Assembly: GCA_032158295.1 (NCBI GenBank)
Contig: CM063263.1
Span: 11,418,974-11,482,973, forward strand
Length of the DNA stretch: 64,000 nucleotides
Direction: 5' to 3'
Source: Pycnopodia helianthoides
Lineage: Eukaryota; Echinodermata; Asteroidea; Forcipulatida; Asteriidae
Part shown: positions 21,525-33,600 of the stretch, piece by piece
Numbering within the stretch: position 1 is the stretch's first letter
How the letters are laid out: each line of letters starts with the position of its first letter
The notes under the pieces: model-generated
Told to the model about the DNA's origin: nothing
Databases searched by the model: none
What the model saw: the letters and a program-made list of their open reading frames with translations, nothing else
Translations under genes and position numbers: made by a program

Positions 21525-21666
21525 ATGGATAAATCAGACGATAGATCCGCAGGTGGGCTGAGAGAAGACATTGAAAGCTGCTCCAGGCTTTTCTCCTCAA
21601 ACAGACTGTCAGGTATCAAATGTTTGCGGAGGAGTGGAGAAAACACAACTTCAGTTTCATTCATTA
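21525..21666 (+). CDS. SNAPC1: SNAPC1 exon 1, with apparent one-base frameshift
   Basis: The ATG at 21525 opens [17 protein letters not shown], which matches the vertebrate GLxxDxE start. From about 21578 the family match moves to another frame: [20 protein letters not shown] and RKHNFSFIH. One more A in the AAA run at 21574-21576 would join them as DIEKLLQAF. The donor is gtaagt after phase 2. Without the extra base the first frame reads on into nonsense. Confidence 0.75.
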
Positions 21667-24600
21667 GTAAGTCCAACAAGGCAAAAACAAAACAAAACAT
21701 GTTTAGCGCCTGCATTTTTGAAAGGATAGTTTTTGTTTTTAAAGGTCACTCGACACATTTTTCAATTCAAGACAATCAGCTGTGCTATTTTTCAAGGTGG
21801 TTGCCAGCTTTTTTCGGTGTTTTTTTTGGGGTGTGCTAAAAGTTAAAAAATTTGATCTTATAAATATATATATTTATTTTTTTTTTTAAGAGTTCGCTAA
21901 TATACCCTTATGTAGATAAGAGAGAAATGAAAAAGGAGGTGGCCTCTAAAGAGGAAGCGGGTGGGGATGCTAAACGTTTTTTTTTTTTTTTTTTAACTAT
22001 TTGGCCTAAAATGGCCTTAGGCAGTGTTGTACAACTCGGACTTGCATTCTACTTTTCTACCGAAATGACCCAAGATTCAATACTGAGGACTTGAACTTTG
22101 ACTCGGCCCAAATTTCAGAGGACTTAGATAATGGAAATTAGAAGGAAGTAATTAGTCCCAGCTGTTAAGATAGCCTTCTATGTTCCTTGACTGAAGTTTA
22201 GCATTTTTTTGCATTTTAACCTTTTTTAGCGAATGACTTCTATAGTGGAGCATTCTTTAAAGGCCCTGTACACTATTGGTAAGATCGAAAAAACACAAAT
22301 GTTCACAGATTCACACATAACTTAGAAAATTTTAAAGTAAGTAAAAGTACAAAGGGTTCCTTAAAATATTTCTGCCTAAAATGCTATCGTTTCTGAGAAA
22401 TTAATAAAACAATAGTTTTTATCGCGCGCGATAATAAACTCGATGTTAAAAACGAACGCATAAGGTCTTTTCACTTTTCGTGACTCGATGACAATTGAGT
22501 TAATTTCACAGGTTGTTTTCATGTAATGGTAATCAACAAACATGAACTTTGTTTGCGACTGTTTTGTCAGCTCTACCAATCCTGTATAATACCTTCAAAA
22601 TTACAATTTTATTCAAAAAAGTTTTAAATTCATGTGAGGATTATTTCTATTAGGTATTGTTTCTAAGTTCATAAATATGAAATTTGAAAATCATTTTCCA
22701 ATTCTAAACTTGTGTTTCTTCTACAGTGCAATCGAAAGAAGACAAGAGAGAAAGGAGGTGAGTAATTATATGAAAAGAGTAAAAAAGAAAATTTGCTTGC
22801 AACAATAATAATAAAGTGTAGAACGCCTAAATGCCATGCGCTTCACATATAAAAATCAAGAGCAAAATGGTATTAGTAAAAAGTGAGCCGAAAAGCAAGT
22901 TTCTCCTGGGTGATGAAAAACCTGGAATACTTAGGTTGGTCTATTGCCTAATCACGACAATGTTAAAGGAACATTACAGAATTGGTAAGAAAAAAACTTG
23001 TAAAATATATTTTTTATCACAGATTTACATAAAACTTACACGGTCTAATGATGATGATAGTAGAAAACATCCCTTGAAATATTTCTGTCTGAAATGCCAT
23101 ATTTGATGAGAAATTAATAAACTAATTTTCCGATTGGAGTTTATCGCTCAGTGAGCGTTTTATTCATTTGTTGAATCTATATGATTTCATGCAAATGTGT
23201 AATCGGGCTTTCACTATTTTCTCGTGACCCAGATGGCCGATCGATCTCAAACTTCTACAGGTTTGTCAGTTTATGTATATGGTGGATTACATAAAGTGCC
23301 TACACTGCCAGCAACTGTTTTGTCAGCCAAAACCAATTCTGTAATGTTCCTTTAATATTGATTTTTGTATACATTTTTCTTTCCTTTTTTTATTTTAGAC
23401 TATGTATGAGGCCTTCCGTATAGCAACAGACTATTTTCTACCCCCTTATGAGATGCAGTATCGTGTTGGAGCATTGTATATCCTGTATGCGCTGTATGAG
23501 ACTCAACCCTATACACCTAAATTTAAGGTATGTACACTAATCTTGTATTCGAGTCCTCAATCCTCGAGTCCAAGTCAAAAAGTTCGAGGCAAAAAGTTTG
23601 AGTATTAGTCACAAGTCCTCAATCTTTGTTGTCGTGTCTGAGTCACAAGTCACACAGGTCAAGCCTGAGTGTGAGTCACAAGTCACACAGGTCAAGCCCG
23701 AGTGTGAGTCGCGAGTCACACAGGAGCCCGAGTGTGAGTCACAAGTCACGCAGGTCAAGCCCGACAACCACTTCTCATCAGATTACGTGATTTTCTCTTG
23801 CTCTACTTTGTGGTCATGAATGGGTTGATGTGGCTGGCTGCCTAAGGCGCCCTCGCTTGTAGCCATGCTCTTCAAAATTCAGCTTCTCAGCTTGTGCATA
23901 AAGGATGATTAGCCTCCCAAATGATTAATTAATAATTTGTAATAGCAACTCGGATAACCTCAATCCTGGTTAATATGGTTGATCATTTTTTGCCTTTTGT
24001 TTCAATGCAGATTAGAATGTGTCTTAAACACTGGCAAGATGTGAAAAGCCTCATAGAAAGTCTAGAAGGTCAAGGCCACCTTGATGCACTCTACGTCTTC
24101 AATCAACTCAAAATGAACAAGGCGTTCATGTTTACTGCCATGCCAAAAAAGGTAAGTTTGGTTAACAACCGTCTTTAAGATCCCAGTAATGAGGGAATTT
24201 CATCTGGATTGCTTATTGACTTGTCTTTTTTAGCCTGTACCAGGGCTTAAATTATACACTGGACTGCAGGCCCGAGACCAGTGATTTTTAGTGTCCAGCC
24301 AGTAAACTCACAGCCGGACAAGTACAGCGGTCTTGTTTTTTTTTCAATTCCAGTTTTCTCAGAATGATGTCAGACCTAAATCTTTTTGCCTTTTAAACGT
24401 TCAAGTTTAGTGTGAAGTCACGTGCCTTGATTTTGCTGTCATACTGTGTGCTTTATGAAAACAGTCAACTTTTAGTAAATATGGTTTTTTTTCAGATGAT
24501 CTTCCACAGTAGTTACATGGAGCTGAAACCAGAGCAGAACCCGACAGAGAGATGGTTGGACCGTCACAGACACAGTCTGATGACAGAAAGCTTTGATGAT

Positions 24601-27600
24601 GGGACTCTCGAGGTAACATTCCACACTCAGAAAAATTAACAACACATTCAGAAGAACCTTCTGAAAAGAAAAAATCCCAAGGTGGATGTAGAAAACTGTT
24701 TTAGTTCTGTTTGGAGGGAAGGGAGCGTCATTTAGCTGCAACCTTTTTGTGTTGTGACGCCCTACACCAAAATCAGGTACTACTCCGAAATTGTGTAGAC
24801 CATGTGACCTTTGTTTACAGAGCGGTGACCTTGTACATTCTAATGCGTTTCCTGTTGGGCATGTTACTACCCAGGCCATATGGGAAAGTTTACATTTTGT
24901 GTCATAATTTTCACATCAATTCAAGACTTACAAAAGCAACATCTGTACAGCTTTTGAGATGTCCCCCCTTTCTTCATATCAAAAGATGAGAAAAATCAGA
25001 CAGTGCAATCTCCATAAAACATAAGATTTGTTGCATTCTTCCATTGAGCTGTGTACAAGCTGTGCCTGTATGAAGTCCAGGCTCAGTGGCTCTTTTGTAA
25101 ACATGTGACGTCACAGGTCACATGGTCTATTGAACAGCTACTGGAGCGAAAAATTGTTAACGGGAATGCTTTTTAAACTTGCTTATAGCGTGTTTGTTTA
25201 TCATTTAAATGTAACTTTTTTTTACACTTCTGAATTTTTCGCAGTTACCAATAAAAAACAAATAGGTACATTTGACAGCATGCGTCAAAATGACAATACT
25301 TTGACGTCATTTGTGAGATGTTGCTTTGTTACACCTTCATGTTGCAACAAAGCGACTGTACAAAACGTAGCTCCAACAAATGACACAACCGGGTGACGAC
25401 GTAACAGGGCTTTTCGCGAGAGGGCTATTCAAATTGATTTGGGTTTTGTTCACAATTAAAATCTGTTTAATCTCGTGTGAACTTAATTTCCTGATTGATT
25501 GAAAACATTTTAAATGAATTTCAGCAAAGATCACTTGTTGCTGTTCTCGTTCAAGCTGGTCTTTAATAACAAAACTGGGTTCCTATATACATGTAGTGCA
25601 CATTATCCTAGTAGGCAGACAAAGGTGCTTTGCAACATTATTATCCCTGTTCATCAGGCATACTTTTAAACCATTCCTCTAACTTTCTCAACTCCCTTGG
25701 AAACAAACCTTAAGTGCTGTATTGGCGATAAGGCCTTAATTCGACATAATAGTACCGTCTTAACCCTCGCAGGTTCCCATTTATACACCAGGAGTAAGTG
25801 AAGCAATTTATGGTTAAGTGTCTAGTGTAAGGAGGACTTGGATTCGAACCCACACTCTGATGACTCAACCATAAAAACTTGCCCTAATCGGCTCGACCAC
25901 AATATTTGAATACTGAAATAGCATTAAAAGTAGAGACAACTGAAAGAAACAGCCCATATATTAATGTGAAATGATGTCAGGAACATTCTGTATGTTGGGT
26001 ATACTTGCATTATGGGCCCTACTTAGGTGTTTTGTGAAAGCTCTTAATTTCATCGATTTGAAGTGTTTGGTTTTTAGCATGGAGTGTCACATTTCACCAG
26101 TTAGAATTCATGGTTTAAAACATGTTCCAAGGAGGTTTTTTGTAATAACAAGTGGAGGTTATTGCTTACAGGTACATGTAAGGTCATAGATTGGTTTTTG
26201 TTAACATAATACTGATTCATTGGCAAAATTATCAAGAAAGATACAATTAAAGACACATGTGAAAGTTTCAGCTGAATACAGTGTTTACTTACTTGCTGCG
26301 AAGAGAAAAGCAAAAAACTCTCACATTTGCAAGGCAGTAAATAATTACTGTATTTTGTAATGCACATATAAAAGTGTTACGTGGGTTTAGGCAGGAACAG
26401 TGTTTGTACTAAGACCAGTCAGGTGGATATGGGTTCAAATGTGGCATGGAGTGATTTAACAAATGGTAAAATAAAGAGCAGTGGTTTTGCTAACAAATGT
26501 TGATATTTGGCCTTTGCAATGGAATAAAACTACGAACGACAAAAACTTTAAACGACCCGCAATCAAACCCCACAATACGTTAGCCAGTTAAAATACCCGG
26601 TCGAGTAATGACGACGATCAAGTCCAGTTAGTCCTCGAAGACGAGCCACCCGGAGAAGGTGGTCATTCTGGTCAGTCCACTGTAGACCTCACTCCCGCTA
26701 TGGAGCTGTAGCCAAACTCTATCCCCTTGTGTCAGATTCAGAAGGATGCTGTTACTAGCGGCGTCGTAGTAGTCGTACCCGGCGTCTTCGTACAATGCAG
26801 TCATCAATATGCCATTCTTCATCAGCTTGATGTGTAGATTGCGCGAGTTGGTCCATTTGTTAGCGTGTATGATAAAGTAGTACGTTCCGTTCACGTGGCA
26901 CGTGAATTTCCCCGTATCGGGGTCGAACTCCTCTCCGTGGAGTGTGAAGATGTGGTCGAACTGGATGATAGCGTCTTCAGCTGGTGCCGTCATGGTGTTC
27001 GATGAGGCCACAGAGAAGGCTATCTTCCGCCGTCCGCCCCTAGACAGCATCTGTCGGGATGAGATTCCGGACCCGCTGTCTCCCTTCTCACCCCTGTCAC
27101 CCTGTGACCCAGGTGCCCCACGCGGACCTCTGGCTCCGGTTCCACCAGCAGCTCCAGCTGCTCCAGGTATACCTGCCTTTCCTGTTGGACCTTGCGGGCC
27201 TGATGGGCCTGTTTGCCCCGCAGGACCGTGAACGCCCATTATACCAGGAGCTCCTTGATCCCCCTTGGTCCAGGTGGGCCCGTCAGACCGTTGTTCCCGT
27301 TATTTCCATGGTTTCCTGTAAAAAAGGTTATCAAATACTTTCATTTAAAATAAAAACAGTTTTAGCAGACTTGTTTGAAAAGGTCAACTCGATTCAAAAG
27401 TGACACATTTTTAAAGTGACAAGATTTAATCAAAAACTGAGGGAATCTGCACATACCCACAAATAGCGGCATAACACATGCAGAAATCAGGAGTAATTTT
27501 AGCATTTAAAAGGCTTAAAATTGTATGAAGGTCATAACATCCACTCTGTTTTGTGTCAAGTAACCATGTTGCAGTAGTAGAAACGGTATCTGACTTAATG

Positions 27601-30600
27601 TTTTAGTAATGGGGTTTGTACACATTCAGTTTCCATTCTTTTCAATCGTAAGGTAACAGACTATTTAACCCCCAAGCCTCTATTTGATCACATGTACTTG
27701 AATGAAGTAAACCCAAGATACCTGCACAGATTGAAGGTCTAGCGCCCTGACCTATTCTAAGTGATTACCTGGCATCCCAGCAGGACCTTGTATACCCGGT
27801 AGTCCAGGGGGTCCGTGAGGACCCACCTCCCCGCGAAGCATGTACTGACACATTGATGGAGGTACTTGAGGATCCTGGCCCTTTGGGGACACCCTGGATG
27901 AAACTGAGCTCTGTTGTGTAGCACAGTTGAGAAGCGGGACATGTAGAAGGAGTAAATTGAAGATCGCCAAGGTGGCTTGCTGCTGGGGTGAAACCAGATG
28001 CATTGTGGCACGAGGGGTTAACAACGCTGGAATAACAAACACAAAAAGATAGAATCACCCTTTAAAGATATTTCCCATAAAGCCATGCAGAGAGCCTGTG
28101 TTCTTTTGAACGATCTGCTGTCGTAACTCAGTTTTGATCAGCTGCTAGGCGTGACACTTGTGCCCTAAAGCAAGGCACTTATCATTGCTTCAAAAAAAGT
28201 TGGGAAGGTTGTACATTCTGCTCTACCCGCCAGGCTACTAGTGGATGATACTCATGCCTACATCTTTATGGACTGTGAAGGGGCTATAACCCTGTTTCAG
28301 CCCCAGGAGTAGGTGGCAACGTGCCCCTGGTGACAGTTGATTTGGGTCGATAGCCCAAATCAGGGAAGTGTAGCGTTTTTGAGATATTGCTGAAACTTCT
28401 GGAGCGGTTAATATTGTCCATGCAGGAAAAATACTTTGTAATTGGAATACACAATCTGAGCTCAGATTGAAAATTTTTTGAATCCCGCTCTTAAACCACA
28501 TTCCTTTGAATGGAATTGTTTCTCAAACAGCTGCAGTGCTTCTAACAAGCAAGTTTTAATACGGCCAATATTTTTTGGAGTAATAACCAAATGTATACCC
28601 TCCCTTTAAAGGCCCTGTACACTATTGGTAAGATTGAAAAACACAAATTTTCACAGATTCACACATAACTTACATGATTTTAAAGTAAGAAAGGGTAGAA
28701 AGTGTTCCTTAAAATATTTCTGTCTGAAATGCTATCGTTTCTGAGAAATGAATAAAACAATAGTTTTTATCGCGCGCGATAACAAACTGACTGTTTGAAA
28801 AACAGAAAACACATAAGGTCTCTGTACACTATTTTCTTGTGACTTCGATGACCAATTGAGCTCAAATTTTCACAGCTTTGTTATTTCGTGTATATGGTTA
28901 ATCACACAAAACATGAACTTTGTTTGCAACTGTTTTGTCAGCTCTACCAATCCTGTATAATACCTTTAAAGGGCGACTGCTGTTGTTTTTCTGCCTCTGA
29001 TGAAGTCCCTGATTGGATCAAAGCAAGGCAACCCTCCATCTCTTAATTTATTTCAGTCATGCTTCTCCATGGAACATTTTAATGTCCATGTATGCTCATG
29101 TAGCTGCTCGCCAATTATTTTTTGTAATGACATTGTCCAGAGTAAGTTAGAAGCTGCTAACTTATTATGGTGCAGTAATGTCACAGTGGGATTTTTTTTA
29201 CATGGTTGAAGGTTAACATAGTTGTGGTTTGGATACCTGCAGAGTTGTATTTACCACTGGGAATAGCTTTAACTCCCCCCCCCATAAGCCATGTGTTAGT
29301 TAGATTTGAATAATGTCTGGTACCAAGTGACTGAGCAAGGCACTCTACCAGGCATCTCTCGTAGACTCCTTGAATTCACCGTCATGGCTGAAGTCAAACA
29401 ATGGAAATGTGCACCAAAATGTGCACCAGTCTATTTGCAGCATTGCGCAACAATGTCACGTAAATTTGACACCTGCAGCAGCTGGTAAAGCGTATACGCT
29501 GACCCATGACCTTTTTTTCTTTAAAAACAGTTCTCATTAATTCTGTTGTGACACTTTGATGATTTCGTTTTTACAAAAACCATCTGAAAATTATTATCTT
29601 TGATTCTAACATGACTAAATGATGTAAACGGTAGATCGGTATGCTCCTTTAAATGAATATAAATCAGTTTTGATATATACGCTTGCTTTCTGTTTCGTCC
29701 AATTCTACACTTCTCTCCACTGGCATGCTCATCAAGATTTTTGTTAACCAGCATGACCAGAGAAACTAGAGTAAAGTTATAAACCTCATTTAGTTCCTGC
29801 GTTACACCATGTTCACTATCAAAACAAACTATCATTCTTCCTTATGTTAAAAAAACAACAACTGTATTTTGGAAGGTTGAGTGGAATAAACACTTCCAGA
29901 CACTGAACTCAGAACCACCCCTTTTAACTGTCTTGTCGGGGTCATAGGTCACGTCAAACAGAGTTCTGTAAAAAATGTGACCAGCAGCGGTTTCTATCAA
30001 CACATGTCGCTGCCGTAAATATCCAGCTGTCTGCATAACAAGCCTGACAGGTCCTATTCCACCGTCTGTAAATCATTCTCAATTAAACAATGAATTATTT
30101 CATTTGTGCAGATCTCTAACCTAGACAGAATTGTGATGCTAGGTTGTGGTGTTGGTGTTATTCTTTCTTCAGAGTTAGAATTTACACTTTCAAAACAAAC
30201 TTCCTGAGTCTTTAGTTTCTAAATGGAGGAAAACAGAGTCAATAAAAAAATTGTTTTTTATCAAAACGTTACTCTCAGTGGAATGTTTTGTTGCTCCTCC
30301 AATGGTATCCTAAATCTGGCTTAAATAGTTATCGGTCTTAAAATCAGGAATTGAACACAATTTTTTTGAACTTGAAAAAGTTTTGTTCAGAAGAGAGTTA
30401 CATTCTAAAGAAAATAAAATCTTCTCTACTTTTGTTATCTTTGTCAGGAATTATTGGGTTTTTTTTAAACCCTAAAAATAAAAATGATATTGATAAGTGT
30501 AAAGTGAATTTTCCCATGCAAATTTAGAGAACCCCAAACATAGTATACAAGAATGGACAGGCTGCCACCATTGTCAGTCAGTATATTCGACTCAATGGGA

Positions 30601-33600
30601 GGTAAGTCCAAGCATTCCGAAATTCTGGCAAAACCATTCCAAATTTTCAACCCCTGATCACAGCCGAGGTTCTGCGAATCATGGTGAGTGCCTACTCAAT
30701 TTTCTCACACGACAACATCGAATCCCGGACTAATTATGAGAACCTTTGTTGTCTTTCCTTTGTCAAGTCAGGGTTTCATTGTGGCAATGATTTTTTTCAA
30801 AGGAAAACAATTACTCAAGAAGCTTCAAAAAGTTTAAAAAGATAATCCCGCAGGCGGGCACAGAATATTTTTTTAAATATGATTCAAATAATAGTCATCA
30901 ACTTTGGGTATTTTGTTGAGGAGTTAAATGTACAACTCACCACGAACAACACCCTGTCCTTCGTCTTCAGTCAACCAGTCTTGATAAAAATCTTCTCCTT
31001 ATTAAAGAAAGTTCCCCAAAAGTTCAGCTTCTGTTGTCAATGGAGATGTTATGCCCCATTGGGGTGCTGGGTCGGTCTTTATATACCCCTGGTGTCCACC
31101 AACCAGAACACCAATGAATCACTAGAGTTTGCACCATGGCCGTAATTGGATGGTGACAGATTGGAGATGACAGAGGATAAATCTACTCTCGCTTTTCCCA
31201 ATTATATCACTCCTGCCAAGAAAATAACAGCTCCATCTTTTTCATGGTTGCATTAAAGAGGTGGGTATCACGGTTTTGATTGTCCATCGAAGAATCTCCA
31301 AAAAAGCTGAAACTTTTCTGTAATAACTTACTACCTTTTTTTTGTCCTAACTTGAACTTTGTCATTCAACAGTACTTGTACAATGTAAAACTGCCTTAGA
31401 ATTCTCCAAGAGCATCAAATCTTTGATTCCCAAAACAAACTTAAACTTCTGAAAAATTCACTGAAAAAGCTCCTTTTTGGGGAGTTTTAGGAAGATAGTT
31501 TCCTCCCCAACCACCAGAAAGTTTTTTTAGGCCCCGTCGTTCCCACTTGAAAATGAGCCCCTTATATTAGCCCACTGAATTCACTCATTAATCCTTGTGT
31601 TGCATTTGCTCTCTGCTTCATTTGAGGCGTTACTTTGTTCTTCAGTGTGTACGGTATATTAAATAGTCAGTCAATATTTTAAAATCAAAGTTTGGTTTGG
31701 GTGGGTGGATAAAAACCATTTCGAAAAAAAAAAAAAAATTATTTTTACATTGAGCATTCTGAATGCCCCTTAATTTTAAAACATATTTCCAACCACTAAT
31801 ATAATTTCAATTTTTAGAGCCGAAAGCGCCCAATCCAAAGGCAACGTTTCCCTTTAACCATTGCCACAGGAATGCCACATGTCCAGTCTTTTTCTCTTAA
31901 TCAAAACACTCGGGTAACAAAACACATTGGCCCATGGATCAAAACAACTTGTTGACAACCCTCCAATGTTACTGGGCTCCAAACGTTGACCTCCAAACTT
32001 TCTTGGCAGATTTTGTTCCTGTGATGATCTCCGATACTTCATAATTTGAAATTATTCTCATCTTAATTTCAAGTTTACTATTACCTTTTTTTTTTTTTTT
32101 TTTGAAGTACAGTATAGGCTCATGTTGAGTTCACTTTCCAATCATCTGGAGAAATGGAGAAATATTAATACAAACATTTACAAAAAATTGATAAAAATAC
32201 ATGGCAACCTCAGCCACCAATTTCATGAAAAACATTTTTTTTTTTGCTAAAGTTGTGCACCACTTACATAAACAATTTTTCAGAAGTGGACTTGTACAGT
32301 TGTGTCAAGTTTCGTGAAATCGGCTGCAGTACTTGTATAAAAAACAAACATATCGTGAAGTATGTTTAAAAAAAGGGGTTTTTTTTTGTACTTTTAAATT
32401 TGTTGAAACCCAAAATGCCAATAAACCTCAAACCCTGAAAACAAATATTTCCACCGCAAACCTTTTTTTAGACGCACTAAACGACACCAGGGGACCACAT
32501 ATCATATTAAGGTTTAACAAAAAACTTGTGCCCATTGCCAAGATGTTCGATTGCCCTTGGGGAATATTACACGCTTCTTGGCCTTCGTAGTTCAGTTTTA
32601 AATTTAGAGTCAAGGGTATTTCCAAGAAGGATGTCAATTGGGGATAATAGAAAGAAAAATAGAGGGCTGTTATATAGTCTAGATTCACATCATGATAAAC
32701 ATATCCGGGCGGTGTAGGTACAAGTTATGATCACCACCCCACCCCCTCAATTTTGACATAGAAGTTTTAAAGGTAGGTTTATACTTTGGTAATGACCATA
32801 ATTTTTGTTGTTGTAAATTCCATCCGAAAGCTTACTTGTTATAAAGATGGTGATTGGTAGAAAGCATCCTGCGAATTTATTTCTTCTGAATTAATGCCCC
32901 CTTGATAAGAAATCAATAAAAACTGTTGAATCTGACAAATAATTTATGCATGAATCATTTCTCAGATTTTTTAGGGTTGGTGTCCGTTTGCGTATTCTGG
33001 GGCAGACAACAATCGAGTATCATCTCCCTGTTCGATTTCTATAACTCTATCACGCCATCTTTGTCTGGTTGCCTGTTTGACGGTGATTTACGCACTGTGT
33101 AGGTGATCAATATGAGAGGGACCAGCCTATTCACAGGTAGCCCGTGTGTGTTGGTTGTCGTACTTAACTCTCGAGTAACCCGGCACACTAAACATGCTGT
33201 TTTTACTGGTCACATAAAATAGGTCAGTTGCCCCAAAAATGCTTCATTTGTGATTTTGTTCGTTTCTGATCACAAGTCTGAGTTCCCTCAAATATAAAAC
33301 TTACTCAAAAAGAAACTTTCACAGGATGAACTAAACTAATTTACACCAAGTGTCCTTTGTATTAACAGTTTCTTTTGCTAATTTGGGTACAATGTGTAAC
33401 CAATGGTTTAAAGTCACTTTAAGAAGGTCTCATAATTGATTGCCACCTGTGGTCCCCTTGTTATGAAGGGGGTCCCATTGTATGATAATGTCCCTACCCT
33501 GCAGGTGTATACACATTTTAGAAGGACATTGTCCAAGATTACTGTCTTGAATATTGATTCATCATAACAGGAGTTGTTTTGACCATGCTTTGGCCGGCAA

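Noticed and set aside
23598..23819. Repeat-encoded small protein with [11 protein letters not shown] units
   Set aside because: It is a minisatellite in an intron; no start context, signal peptide or splice logic.
26628..28003. Calling the C1q gene a pseudogene because of the frame break
   Set aside because: The only defect is one base in a homopolymer run, while splice sites, signal region and the whole C1q head are intact. Sequence error or polymorphism is simpler.
30879..31145. 88-codon plus-strand frame and TATA-like sequence near 31080 as another gene
   Set aside because: No family features. A minus-strand TATA-like motif could belong to the C1q promoter but stands alone.
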